Origin: Erythrocercus mccallii
Lineage: Eukaryota > Chordata > Aves > Passeriformes > Dicruridae
Direction of reading: 5' to 3'
NCBI GenBank assembly: GCA_013397435.1
Contig: VZRG01000281.1
Coordinates: forward strand, 599,826-663,825
DNA length: 64,000 bases
Shown here: positions 39,716-53,500 of the stretch, piece by piece
Layout of the letters: each line of letters starts with the position of its first letter
Numbering within the stretch: the stretch's first letter is position 1
Position numbers and translations under genes: made by a program
Notes under the pieces: generated by a model
The model's input: only the letters and a program-made list of their open reading frames with translations
The model's database searches: none
Told to the model about the DNA's origin: nothing

Positions 39716-42700
39716 TACAGCAGGCTGGGCAGGGCAGGGAAGTTATGTCTGCACCGTGCACTGCTGCTCCAGAGCCATCCATGATGATGCTTCACCCATG
39801 TTGCTCAAATCGTGGAGCAAGGCTGCATTGTTCTGCCATCTGCATCCACCACTTCACACTTAGTTACACTATGGAAAAGGTAATATCAGGAAGGGTCAGT
39901 CAGTTTTAGTGTCCTCAGAAGTTTCAGGATGAAGATCAACAAAAGATGGCAGGGTGTTCATCCCCTTAGTATTCATCTCTTGTGATAAGATCTTTCAAAA
40001 TGAGCATGAAGTTCCAGGCTATACCTGTCTTTTCTCTCCTTCACTCTTTAGGTTTTAACTATGCCCACTTGTAAGATTATTCTAGGTGATTGCCCTGTGA
40101 CAATGGCTCCCTAGGAGCTCTTTTTTCTAGCCAGTGCAAGTCTGCAGTAATCCACAGGATAGTGGTGTCTTCGAGGGGTGGAAACATGGCTGGCAAAAAA
40201 GTCTTTAAGTAGTCTCCCCCAACAAGAGGTTTTGGGAGGCTCAGAAGAAGCAAGAGGAGGGTGCCTTGGTAAATTGCATACCACTACCACATGTTGTAAA
40301 CCTCTAGCATATAGTATATGGGTACAAAAAAACATTTGGGGAAACATAGGAGGAAGGGGTGATGTGGGGAACACAAATACAAAGAATTTACTTTGGACTC
40401 TGGAAATACCAGAGCCCCAAGCTGAGTTTGAGAGAATATGCACAGAAAGTATCTCTGCTTGTCTTCTTCCCATCTAGGTATCTGCAATCTTACCCTGATA
40501 TGTAAGATACTGGCTGGATGAGCATTTGGCTATCCTTGTGTTAACATTTTTATGCAAAAAGCTGCCTTTTAATGACAAAATCCACAAAATTAAGGTGGTA
40601 GCCCCTATACAGTGGGTTGTTTCTATTTTCCCAAAATACTGAGAATTTGAGCCAGAGGAGAGAGAAAAGCTGAGCTTTCCATTGCCTTGCATATGTAATT
40701 GCTGGGTATAGCAACCTAATGAAAAGAATCAGTGCAGGAGTTTAAAAGGATTAGCAAACTTAAATGCCATTTACAGTGACCCATGAAATGCTGAGAACTC
40801 TGCACACAGTAACACCAGAAAAACAGTCTCTGGGTCCCCTGGAGAAAACCTCCTGGCCTGTGTGAGAGCAAATCCTGGAAATTCCTGTGTGCTTAGTAAA
40901 CAGGTCTGCTCACAACGTGCCATCCTGCTTGTTCATGGGGTGTTGGAGATAGGGAGTGGTAGAAGTCATTGGGATAAAATAACATACCCGGCATTTGCAG
41001 GGGGGTGCATGGAGTGGGGGGCGATGCTGCAGAAACTCTCCTTTCCCCAAGCATCCAGGCGAGGGGTGAGCCATGGTCCAGTCCAAATACACCATGCAGT
41101 TGGTCTAGTAGTCTGTGTTGGTGGACTTCTGTGACCCTGACAAGCATATGGCAGGGCTGCCAGCCTTACCTTTGGGGTCCTTGGAAAGCCACCATCACAT
41201 GGCTGAAGCAGTTTTGGATCCTTCTCTCATAAATACCAAAGTAGCATGTGTAGAGAGGTCAGGACATTGATAGTCTATGTGACATGCAAAGCTTCAATTT
41301 GGCCTTAGTTTGGACATGAGAGGTAGGGCCTAATCCAGAAAAGTAGGTTTAGAAATATAACTGAACAATTTTTTTGAACAATTTTTTTCAAAGTTCTGCT
41401 GATTTCAAAGTGGAGCGGTGCACAAAGATACTCAGCTTTCTGAAGAGAGAGATAATATTAGACTGGGCTTGCAGTGTAAGGCTGATACATCCCTCCCTCT
41501 CTCTTGAGCCTTCTGTTGCCTTCAAAGGGTGGACAGAGAAATTGGCAAAAGTCCTCCAGGCTGAAACAAAGAGGAGTTAAAATGAAGGCACAGAGCACGA
41601 AGCTGCTTTATTTGTTTTATGTTTGCAGTCTCTAGGTAATCCCATCACTGCTTGTGCAGAAGCAGCAGGCTGAGGTACCATTTTACCACCACAGAAGTGT
41701 GTGCAGCATTAACTGTTATAGCAGAATTATTTTGTGGTTTCTTTGAGATCACAGGCTCTTCAGTTCTCCCTCTGATTGGCTGTGGGACCTGAATACACCC
41801 TCGGGTGTGAAGAGACCTGAGTGAAGAGTGAAGAGACAGAGGACAGAAGGCGACATGATGGGAAGAGCAAAGATCAAAGACAGCTCTGAAACCTGCTCCC
41901 TATCTCAAAGAGACCACTTTTCCAAACTGAATGAGGCACATCCTCAGCATCCATGAGGACAGGTCACAGCAGCTCACAGCTGGAGCCTGACTCATCTCAG
42001 AAGCCATTCCTTCATCTGATAGTTGCAGTATCTGTAAATGAAGCATCTCATACAAGGCTTGTACAACTCACCAGGGTTTATGGTAATCAGCTATGGGGCA
42101 CATGCTGCATTTAAAGACTAATCTTAACAATAATGCATCTCATTAAAGCAGTTGGCATATTCTGTGTTTTGTAGGACATGTTTGCTGCCATACAGCTATA
42201 ATATATTTATCACAAGCAAGCATGTTGTTTCTGTAGCTTTTCTTCTACACTATAGCACTGTTCCTAACAGTTAGTGCCTAAATCCATTTTGCATGCATCA
42301 GAATTTCCAGTATTTAATTTCTCTGCAGCCCAAGAGGAGTCAGAATATAAAGCACCAGGCTGTGGAGGCTGCTAAGACAGACCTGCGTGAGAAGAGCTCC
42401 TGAAGTGGGAGTCCTTCAGGGCTTTTACTTCTTGACTAGACATCATAACTAGAGGGAGAGTAGTTGAATGCTTTGGTTGTGCTCTGCAAAATAGATATTC
42501 TGAAGTCTAGTCCCATCTCAGGGGGTAGCTTGAAGACCAGCTTCTTAATCTTTGAAAGGAGATTTATAAAATCATTAAGGTCTTTTGATTAAAGATCCTT
42601 CAGGTATAAGGTATTATTATGATGCTATACAGTCATAGAGATTTAATTGAAGGTATTTAACTGCAGTGGCTGTAAAACAATTGAAATTATACTCAACCTC

Positions 42701-45700
42701 CTCTTTGGAGCAATGCTTTTAGACAGATTAATAAGGTAAGTGATGCTTAAATTCTTTGTGTCTTTCCTGAGGTTTTCTCCAATACTCTTAATGGAGTTTT
42801 CACAATGCAGCCAGATTGGCAGGTATAAGGAATTCTAGTAATGATGCCCCTAAATTCCTTGTGCTTCTTTCCAACTGAGTATCTCTAGGATCAAAGTAAA
42901 CGTAACAACTGTCTGTAAATGACATTCTCTGGAATGACATACAGAGAATCTGACCTTTAAAAGAAATCAAAGAATAAGTGGTTTTCCCAGTAAATCAGGG
43001 CCAAGGCAGAGCCCCAGTAGATGCTTACTGACAAACCCCTACATGTGCATCTTTACAGTAACTTATTCAGTCACAGGTGTAGAAACTCATGTGGTCTCCC
43101 AGCCTAAGAAGTAATAATAGGCCAACCAAAAAAGCTTGTTAATTTAGTCTAGATGCTAATCTGAACTTCAGCTGAACCTACTAGCTCAAGCAATCTACTC
43201 AGCGATCTCCAGGAGAAGAGGCTTTTTCTGATGTAGAGCCAGCCTAACAAAAATGCAAGCTAACCTCTGACTGAGATGCTTACGGAGATGTGTTCCCTGT
43301 GGGCAATTTGTGTAGGCATCTGTGGAGGAGCAAGCAGGCACCTAAACAGTGTCTTTTTATTAGGGGAGTTCTTGCCCAGTATTGTGAATGAGTGTTTTAA
43401 GATCATTTAAAGAATCACTGGCCAAGGTATCAGTAAAAACAGGTTTAATATGAAAGCAACAGCACAACAAAGTTCGTTGGCAAGGTTCACTCTTCTGCTT
43501 ACTAGATGGATAAGCCCCAAACCTTCTTCTGGTTGCAGTGCTCCTCTTTGAGCAGCAGGTAAATTTAGGAAGGGTTTCTGGGGCTTGCCTGGTGTCGTGC
43601 AGGAGATATGACCAAAGCCCATGTCACACCAGATTCACAGTCCCATGGGTCTCCCACAGGAACATTATTCCCTTGCTGTACAAATATTAAACAGAGCTCT
43701 TGCAGTGTAGGTTAGAGGCAAAGCTGCCATGGATAAGGCAGTAAGGCAGGCCAGGGCCAGAACCACCTACTGAACTTTGAGAACTGATCACAGACAACAT
43801 GACAGATGTCGCCTCTCCTTGATGTTAAGGGTGGTGGAGTAATTTGTTGATGCATTCTTGGAATAGTTTTGATGAATTTTGCAAAGACCTGTTTAAATAA
43901 AACATTAGATACACTTTTTCTTAAGGTTTGAAGAGGGGTTATGATTGTTTTTACTCTCAGTCACACATCTAAGAATAAGCCCTTACTCAGTCATCCTTGG
44001 CAGGAAGGGAAGCAATACACTGGCTTTAGAGGCTAAAGAATTACCTGTTTATTTTGAAATAAATGTTTCTCTGTGCTATTCCTGACAGAACATCAACCTT
44101 CCTGTTCCACCCTTACCATTTACTGTAGGAGGGTCATGCACTTTTGTCCTAGCTAAGGCAAGCCCTGCAACTGTGTAAGTTTGACATTTTATTCCATCTT
44201 TTTTAGGTCAGACCAGTCTTATGTGACTGTTTATGTAAATAAGCAGTTGACCAAAAGCCACTCATCTTCATGTACAGCGGGCATGTGAGGCAATGGGTGT
44301 TGTTCAGCCGCTTGTCCAGTATTTCTTGGGAAGCCATTATTGCATTCCTCCTGCTGTCCGCACTTGGGGCCAAGCACTGCCTTGCTCCTGACTTGCAAAA
44401 TGAAAGGAAACGGAGGACACTAGGGGCAGGGAAATGAGTCTTTGCTCATTTGTCTGGCACAGATCCACAGGACAAGCTTTCTGCTGCATCACGGTTACGC
44501 ACAAGGAAGGTGGGAATTGGGTCTGTTCCTGGCCCTGTCATAGACTCTGGGGACCCATTTCCTGGAGGCCTTGAAACTCATGGGTTCACCTCTCTAGAGA
44601 AGATGGTAAAGGTGCCATTCACTGCATGCTCTGTGTGAGCAATATGCAATGCAACGAAGGCACCCAGATCCCCTTTCTGGCACCATGTGTTACCAGACAG
44701 AGGCTTGCACGCTGTGCTGCTGTGTTTACAGCCTCCCTCACTGTGCAGCTTTCAAGTCTTCCTGTATCCTCTCCTGAAGAAAACTTTGATTATCTCCTAA
44801 AACTATGGACAGAGCTTGTACAAAGGCTTATAGTTTAAAAGTACATGCTAGAACAAAAGACAAACTGTCAGGGAAGGAGAAAACACTTGGTTAGATTAAT
44901 TTGATGACTTGTAAGTTTTGCTGCCTTTATGATTGGTAACAGGAATGGTGCAAATGTATCTTCCTTTCTCTTTCTCCTCTACCTTTTCCTGCCTGAGGCT
45001 TTTTCTCCCTCTGCTCTAGCAACTCACTGCTAAACTCAGTGCTGCTTTCTGGGCACAAAGCAGTCAGTGAGGATTTCTCCAGCATGGCAGTGTTTCTGCC
45101 TCACTCCTACCCTGCTGCTGTGTCTGCTTGCTGACACCCCAGCATGTGAGCAACAGTCACGCTCTCCTGTCTGCTAAGGAAGCAGTGGTAAGCTGTTCTG
45201 TGGGATTGTGCGCCCAATGTCATTTCATACCACACCAGAGTCAGGAGAGGAACACAACTTTCTTCTGTCAAAAAAACAGTTCAGAAGTTTTCCCTGCTTC
45301 TGCTTGGGGTGAAATGAAAAGCTTTCCAGGTATCTTCCCTTCCTGGAATGAGGCAGAAGACTGCTGGCTGAGGTACTCGCTGGGGAGGCAGGAGACACAC
45401 AAATCATCTGTGTAAATGACTCAGTCATGGGCTGGAGCTTGGCTTTCCCACATCTAAGATGAATACTCTAAACAGCGAATCTCTTCTACAGTGACTAAAT
45501 TTTAGTTTGACCTTCTTGGATCTTTGGTGAATACTGGCATGATCAGAAATCTTGTTTTGATGACTCCTATTAAATAAACCATTTTTGTGATCGGTGTTTC
45601 GTGCTCTCTCTCGGTTCTGCACCAATATGATTGCTCAACTGGATAGTTTCTTTCCATTAGCAGCACTTACACGGTTACTTGCAGCATTTTTCAGACTCCA

Positions 45701-46664
45701 CCCAAAGCATAAGATGTTCAAGTAAAGTTCAGGTATTGGAACTTTCCACCACAAATCTTTGCAGTAGGCCTTCATGCTAGCACCTGCATGGCACCCAGTT
45801 CCTGACTGTGGCTTGGAGCACCGGAGCTTGCTCTCATCTGGCACAAAAGGAACAGGGATTGTGGTCCTGCAATGGCCCATCTGCTGCCATCTAACACACC
45901 TTTTGTCATCTTTGCCTTTCAGCTCTCTTGACTAAAAGGCAGCAAGAAGTAGCCTCTTTCTCAAAAGCTGTATACATAAAGCAGTAAGAAGAGTCAAACC
46001 TGATAATGTTTAGCTAATTGGGGACTACCGTTTTCTTTGGGCTTTTTTAAATAAAAAAATATTTAACAAATCTCTGCTCCAGCTGAATTTCAAGTGCATG
46101 CAGTAGATCAATGGTTTTTCTAGAAAAAATTACCCATATCAGTTAGTGTCTGTATTAGCTTTAAATGAGTTGCCTGAAATGGCTCTCCCATCATCTAAAT
46201 TTAGACTTTAAAATACAACTAAAGAATGCATGGTGGCCTAATGAATAACTAGCCAGTCTTTCACAGGATTCTGCCTCTGAAAATTAAATTGTATGTGAGC
46301 ATTAATAGTACATCTCAAAACCTCATTCAACTGCAACCCTGGTCAGTATACATTGGTTTTGGCTATTCTGTTTTCCTGGTCTATTTGTTCCTGAGACCTT
46401 TTATATGCTGTAAAATATGACAAGATATTTTATTGTGAAGTGATTTTTAGTTTTGGCTTAGGTAATGACAGCTATCTATCCTGAGAGGCGACAGTATTAT
46501 GTGTAAAATGAACATATACATTATCATCTGGCAAGGAAAATAAATTGACCATCCTTTTATCTCTCCCTTCACAACTTAAATTCTAGTAGATGTCATCCAT
46601 TTAAATTCCTTTATAGCAACAAAGAATGAACTGCAGGAAAGAGAGGCATATGTTATATATGTAA
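39716..46664. other. Long non-coding stretch, no gene seen
   Basis: Almost 7 kb with only short frames. Small details: GTGAAGAG recurs three times at about 41808-41840, and GAACAATTTTTTT is doubled at 41363-41388. An AATAAA at 45573-45578 is followed by a CpG-containing, CT-rich segment up to about 45620 that resembles an LTR end, but I could not find a start or a duplication. No gene is supported. Confidence 0.5.
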
Positions 46665-46705
46665 GTATATATATATATGTATATATATGTATATATGTAT
46701 ATATA
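46665..46705. repeat. TA/TG alternating microsatellite
   Basis: A 41-bp strictly alternating purine-pyrimidine tract of TA units, interrupted at intervals by TG. The minus-strand open frames here read as Ile/Tyr/Thr repeats and are only translations of the array. Long TA arrays can extrude as cruciforms and are unstable in length. Confidence 0.95.
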
Positions 46706-49673
46706 AGATTTCTTTGTTTCCTTGATGACTGGAAATACACATGGAGTACTACAAAGCAGAGGTCTGTGTTGGAAGCAACATGACACTTGCTTCTGAAGAA
46801 ATTCAACAGCTAAAACAAAAATGAAAGGGAATAGACCTACCAGCTGTTTAGATTCAGCAGTTCCACTACTCACATGCTGTTCAGTAAGTTTCCAAAGAAA
46901 CATAGGCTTGGATTTCTGTGAAATTTATCTTGCTAAGATTATGAGGGAGGCTGGGAAGGAAGGATGAAAATCAGAACTGCCTGCAAAATAACCCCTTCTC
47001 CTCTCCCCCGTCCCATCCCAGCAACATGAGATATCAGTAGCAGAAGGTCATGCAGATAATTGTAACATTATCTCCTGTGCCTTGAGAACTTGGGTCCTCT
47101 CAGTGGGAGGGTGATAAATAAAAAGTTGTCAAAATTCCATTCATGGAAAACTCCAACACTGCTAAATCTAGAACCAGAACAGTAAACTCCAGAATTTCAT
47201 GGAGAAAATTACTTCTGGAATTTTAAGTTTTTTCTGAAGTGAAATGCTTCTCCTTGGCTGCATTCTGCATGTTGTTTTTTGGGGGGTTTTCCCCCTTAAA
47301 AATCAACCTGAACAAAACCAGCTTGTTCCCAGTTCCTATGAGCCTGGGAACATTAAACTCTGAAATCCCTGGCCTGAGCTGGCTCTGAGAGTTTCAAGGC
47401 TCCTGAAGTGCAGCTGTGAGTCTGAAACTCTTGAGTGAGACTTTTCTGTGGTGGGGTCTCCATGAAACCAGGTACTCTGGAAGCATGACTTCCCCATCAG
47501 CCTGCCTCAGGGACTAGCAAGAAACCTCACTAAATGGAACTTTATCAACAGAACCTTCTCAAAACTGAACAACTGCTAAAAAAACTTCTTAGTTTTGAGT
47601 ATTCAGATTGGGAAATTCTGAGCAGATGTAGTTCAGGTATTTCAGTGACTTCTCTTCAGTCTGTTGAGTGCAATTGACACAGCCAAGACTTAGATCTGTC
47701 TTTGGGTTCTTGATGTCCTCCTTAGAGTATTTTGCCCCTTTCATGTATTAAGTCCTACTTCACACATTCCACAAACTGTGTACCTATTCCACAACAAAAT
47801 GAATGCTGGTTTTCAATCGTAAAAAGCCAGACAAATATATTTATCATCAAAGCATAAGACTGGAGGTGCAGAGGAGTTCCTTACTGGGGTATAGATGGTC
47901 CTATTTGGTATTACCTGAGAAACTGAAGCTTGCAATGTGTGTAAGAGGGCGATAACGTGTTATTTCAGTGGATGACTGGGAGAGCTTAAAACCCATTAAT
48001 GTTTATGATTTGGTGAAGTGGAATTGTTGATGGCACTGGCAATTCCTGCTTTTACCAAACACATATCTGTTCCTTCTCCATCCACTCACAGGATACATAC
48101 CAAATGCTGCCCAATACTGTACTGCTCCGGAGCACCATGTTTTAATGTGTCCTTCTGTAAATGCCAGTAAATACAATAGTATTTGTGTTAATTTCTTTTT
48201 TCCCCCTAAATCAACAAGCAAGATATCAGCATAATAGAAAAACACTTGGGCTAGGACTCAGATGCTTTCTGTGATGGTAAATCAATTGAAATACATCAAT
48301 GCTGAAATTATAGTGGGAAACATCTCTATAATCTTTGTGTGTTACTGAAGCACATTCCTGTAAATTAGCCCCACTGGCAGTCAATTTACCAATTCAGTTT
48401 TAAATGTCAGATCAAAATGTTGCCCTAGATGGTGATATTTTAGAGGCAGGATCCTCTAAAGAAGGCTTTTTAGACATATTCAGCAAATTGGTAAGCAATG
48501 GTTTCTAGATCCATATTAAAATAGAGGTGACTTTTCTTGTAAACAAGCATTCCTGTTTCAATGATGACATGAAATGTAATGACTTAAATTAGTTGCCCCA
48601 GCCAGCTTTCATTAATAATCTACATATAACTTTTTACCATATGAAGTATGACTTTATCCTTGCATCATCTCCATAAACCACTTTAAAGTTTTCTTAAAAA
48701 CCCTTGACCTCCAGATCGATATTAGCGAGATCCTGGAGTAGCAGAAGGAGAAAACAAACAGGTGTTTCAACTCTGCCAGCCAAGAAGCAGCCACTTGAGT
48801 ACAACTGGTATCCCGGCTGGAATGGGCAAGCCCCAGGAACAAGGGTGCAAGGAGAGGGGTGGTTCTAGGCCATGTGCACCATCTTGGAGAGCCATGTAGG
48901 GAGACCTGGAGACACCACAGTGGCCCCCTCATTCCTTGACAGATGATGGTGGTGCTCATGTGCTGACTCTGCACAAGGTGTGAGCTCTTCAGCTCAGGTC
49001 ACATCTCCGTGAGTCTGCTCTGCCTGTGTCTGCCCTGCCAAGACAAAAACCCTAGGAGCGGTCACACTCCCCTGCTTCTTACTGCAGCTTTGCAGCCAGC
49101 CCTCTCCCTCTTCTTTCAACAAAAGGCTGTATTTACCCATATCCACTCCCATCTGGCCTTCAGCAATTAATCTCTGTGCCTCAAACTGCAACACATTGTG
49201 TGATAATTCGTTATGTTAATCCCATGTGTCAGCGAGCCATTTAGAGGCTGCCCTGCTTATCTTTTGGAATAAACCTGGGTTTTCCAGCCCTGCTTAAAGA
49301 AACAACCAGATTCTCTGTCCTTCACATACACAAGGCTAAAATTTGAATACTTCTGTGCCTATGGTACTGTGCTCTTACCTGATGTCATAATTTTTGAGAG
49401 ATATAATTAGGGGGGCCTTACATTTCAATCTGCAAGCTCCTTTCTTCTTTTAAATACAAATTTCTAGGACAGAAGCAGTAAAGAATTAAACATATTTACA
49501 CTATTATAAGCCACTCTGTGAACAGCAGAGCTAATGAAGCTTGGTTTTGTCCTAACTGGACCCAGCTGCTGATGCTACTGAATCTTACAGGAACATCTTT
49601 GAGACCATTTCTGCCTTGGGTGGTGTTTGAGTTCAACTAGCCAACCAAAATGTTGCTGAGGGAGCATGTGAAT
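46706..49673. other. Non-coding stretch, no gene seen
   Basis: Short frames only. At 47275-47301 a T-run, a G-run of six, TTTT, a C-run of five and then TTAAAAA make a small GC-clamped hairpin-like string. The part at about 48280-48660 is AT-rich and non-repetitive and might be a conserved non-coding element, which only an alignment could show. Confidence 0.5.
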
Positions 49674-49691
49674 GACAGACAGACAGACAGA
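49674..49691 (+). repeat. GACA tetranucleotide repeat (4.5 units)
   Basis: GACAGACAGACAGACAGA is uninterrupted. It is short and probably of low variability. Confidence 0.8.
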
Positions 49692-50505
49692 AGGGGAGGT
49701 AGTGAAATTAATAACACATCTTTTCTCATAGAAGCAAGTTGGAACCCCTCCCACTAGATGCAGCAAATTCAGTCCTAATCCACCTTGTTTGTAAAACCTG
49801 GATTCAGCTCCTCTTCCTGTTACTTTCCCATTTTATGGGATTGCAATGAACGTGGGGGACAGTTTTTAAGATGGGCTGTTCTGGTTGTGGGTGTCAAAGA
49901 GATTTAGGACAGATAAACCAGTACAGCGTGAAATAGGGCTGTGTTTTCCTGATGGGAAGAGCTTGCTGCTGCTCTTGGCAGGCTGCCCACAGGCAACACC
50001 TCAGTCTCCTACAGGTAAAAAGAGCACGGTGGTGCTGACCCACTTTGTGAGCGCATGTTTTAAGGATGAGGGGAGGGAAGAGGATCCTGAACATGCACTG
50101 AGAACAGTTTGTACTTGGTCCCTCCAGCCAGAGCCTCAAGATATAGAGCTGCAGATACAAAGCCTGAGAGGGAAGCAGCTTGAGCTGCCACTGACTTGGG
50201 TGTCCTAAGGCCACTGAGGACTGATGGAGATCCTGGAACACTTTCTCCAAGCACTTGGAAAATGCCCAGGTCTCTCAAAAGCTCTTAAACTTGGTTTCAA
50301 CAGCCCCCAGTTGTGAGAGTACCTCTGAGGATCTGGAGTGAAATGCACACAGTGTCTCTCCTTGAGCTAAAACCAGTTCTTCTGAAGCCTGCAGCAAGCC
50401 ATGGATGTCCTTCAGCTGAGTCACATCAGCTTTAGATCACAACTAACATTTGGTTTCTTTTGGCTCTCCAATTAGCTGACTGCCACCCCTTTCAAGTTTG
50501 TGATC
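49692..50505. other. Non-coding stretch, no gene seen
   Basis: Overlapping open frames on both strands at about 49885-50250 (107 and 118 codons) have no domain and cancel each other as evidence. No repeat is recognised. Confidence 0.5.
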
Positions 50506-50540
50506 AAATAAACAAACAAACAAACAAACAAATAAATAAT
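50506..50540 (+). repeat. AAAC tetranucleotide microsatellite
   Basis: AAATAAAC is followed by tandem CAAA units and ends in AATAAATAA; about seven units in all. The flanking TAAA units show the usual mixed edges of a microsatellite. Confidence 0.9.
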
Positions 50541-53500
50541 GAAGCTAATCCAAGTTATTTCCTTTTCTTTAAGATTTTCCTCTCTGCTTTCAAATTTCAA
50601 TTTTGTTACAATTTACCCTAAAATAAATTGGACATGTTTTAATGCTGAAATGGTGGTTCAATTTTTCTCCTTTTCAACCAAATTAGTTGGGCCACATTCT
50701 GCCTGTACTGAAAAATATTTTCAAGTGTCCCAAACTTGGTCTTTTTCTCCTTTTTTAACAGAATGAAATATTTCTCTGGCATAGTGTTAACCAAATACAG
50801 CTAGGCAATACAACAGCATGTTTTATTCATTCAGGTAGCCATTGGCATCAAGACACAGTTAAGGATTTCTGCGCAACCGCCTCTGTGTTTTTGTTTTTAA
50901 ATTAAGGTTTTCTCCTTAGGGCTATTGCAGCATTGGTGTTCCTCAGACTGGAAAGAATTGAATGGAGGACTATGAAAACCTGAGAAATTGCAGGAGGAGC
51001 CCTGGGCTGAATAATATGTTCTAAATATGCTCTGTAATATCGTAAGAATAGCAGCTTTTTGACTCAGAATGAGAACTGGATTTGCCAAAAGCGCTAAGCT
51101 TGAGCCCAAAAGCTGAAGTCCAGACACAATTAAAATAACAAGGCTCCAAGCTTTCCTGCAATCAGCCTGAAACTTTAACTCTTGCTGCTTTTAGCTTAAT
51201 GTCAAGCCTCCCTACCAAGTGTTTACATGTCACTCCGCTAATCAGGCAAACACAGAGGCTGCAAATCAAAGAGCAGCATCCCTGCTATCAGTGTCTAGCA
51301 CTATAAATCTGGTCTGTCCACTTCAAATGGCTCTGGGTCTGCTTTCCCAGCTTCCTCCTTGTCTCCTCCTCAGGGCTTCTCAATCTCAATGCAAAAGCAA
51401 TAACAGCCTATTCCTTAAGGCATGTTTCCTTAGCATATCCTCCCTCCCAACCAAAGCACTGCTTCCCTGCTTTGTTTTAAAGCCAGCAATAACCTAGTGA
51501 ACAGAAGGGCTCGTTAATCCAGGGAGAGGCTGTGTGCCCAGCAGGGACACAGAGCAGGCTGGGTGGCTCCCTGGCCAGCCTCATGGAGGCCACAGAGACC
51601 AAGAGTCCTCTGACCTAAGCAAGGGTCTCTTTGTGCCTGGGGTTCAGCTGGAAACCTTGCTGGCTGAGAGGGCTCAGCTGCCTACAACAGCAGATGGGGA
51701 AAGGACTTGAGACAGAAGCTTGCTCAGGGCCATTGAAGCATGAGGTGCAAGCAGGTTTTGTCACACACCATTCTCCTTTGTAACTTTTCAACCTTAAACT
51801 AAGGCAGCTGATGAAGCTGAAGAGGAAGGCAAAGGGGACAGACAGCACTCACCTGTGCTTCTCTGAGCATGCCTAAATGCTCTGATAAGCACAGCTTTGA
51901 GTCTAGTCCTGGCTACAGCTCTTCCACCTTCTGGGGAAGTAGCACTAAGGCTGGCACTGGTGCCAATGCCAGGCTGGGCACTCCTCAGGCTCCTTCAGAG
52001 GGAAACAGCAGGGATAGGGATTAACCTGCTGCCACCTAGATTTGGAGCACCTACCCATCCTAAGCCAGGTTTTCTACCTCTGCTCTCAATGACTGTGGTG
52101 GTTGGTGGGCACCTTGCTGGGAGAGTGATACTGACTTCTGCCAAGGGACAGCAATGCCCACAGGGTGAATGCAAGCCATCAGCACTATACTCACACTGAC
52201 CCACTAGGTTAGATAGGTTTAATAGTCACTAATGAAGACCTGTGCTTGTTAATAAGCTGAGAAGAGAGTTTTCTCCCATTTTTAGCAAAAAACAAAAGTC
52301 AGCAAGATATTTCAATACAGGTTGTAAAAAGACAAGTACATGCCCTGTATGGATTTCTTGGTGTCCAGCCTTTGTAAGCACTGCTGACAGTGCATCATCT
52401 GATATATGAAGAAAGCCAGCATCAGATGTTTTTTGGCATTCTGAATGCTATCTAGACTTTTGTGGCTTTCACACATGAGAAATTGAAGGTTTGGATAGCA
52501 ACTTCAAGAGGCTGGCAAAGAGCCATAAACCTACACACACCAATAGACAGGAGTGAAGTCATAACTTGTAATGATGCTGAGTATTGCAAGATCTTCCAAT
52601 CAACAGCCAAAAGAGCACACTGGAAGGAAGAGATGGTACAGGAATGAATTCTGAGGTGGGAACACATACAATAGTCGGATTTCTAGGAGCATAATAATGT
52701 TTGTCTGCTAAGGCCTCAGTCCTGAATGACCTTTTTTGGTTTTTTTCATGACTTAATTGCTTTTATAAAGGAGGTTTCAGAGACGTCTGACACTGCTTCC
52801 TTGGGAAAGCAGGAAGATTTATGCTGAGATTATTGCAGACAGCAGTTATGATTTCATTATACAATACTAAGATTGTGATTTCGTGTGCTTACACAGAATG
52901 TTTAATGAACACATTAAGCTAGATGCATTTTATTTCAGTTTGTGTAGCAGCCTAAATGGCAAAACAGTATGATACGCTTGTTTATTTGGCATTAAAGCAC
53001 GGATTCAGTGCTTAAGCATCTTGCTGAATTGGGGGACCATGGTGTGATTTAATAGTTCAAATAAGAGTCTTGTTAGTGATCAAAACTCAGGGATCTGTAA
53101 ACTCAGAAGATTTTCTGTCTGCTTGGAAATAATACTGTATCAGCATGGTAATCTTACAGACCTTTCCAACACAAAAGAAGGTAATTTTATTGAGGCCTGT
53201 AGATATTATCACATTTTTCACATTCAGTCAGTTTACATACTGATAATGTGAAGGTTATAGGGTGAATTGTACAATTTTTAGGGTGGAATTTGCCATCACA
53301 AGCATAAAATGCTTCAGAAAATATAGATTTCTCTTACTTGGTAAACAATTTTTATTTCCTTTCATATTATTTGAAGGTAGATTCCTCCCCATTTAAAACT
53401 GACTTGCTGCAAAAAGTAGATGTTGAAACTGGGTTATTTAATTCCAAAGCTTACTAAATATCTGAGCTGATGGGGCTTTGCAAATAGCAGGACTGTATTG

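Noticed and set aside
45540..45625. AATAAA followed by a CpG-containing CT-rich segment, resembling an LTR 3' end
   Set aside because: No TG start, promoter box or flanking duplication could be found upstream.
46576..46903. Ile/Tyr repeat open frames on the minus strand
   Set aside because: They are translations of the TA/TG microsatellite.
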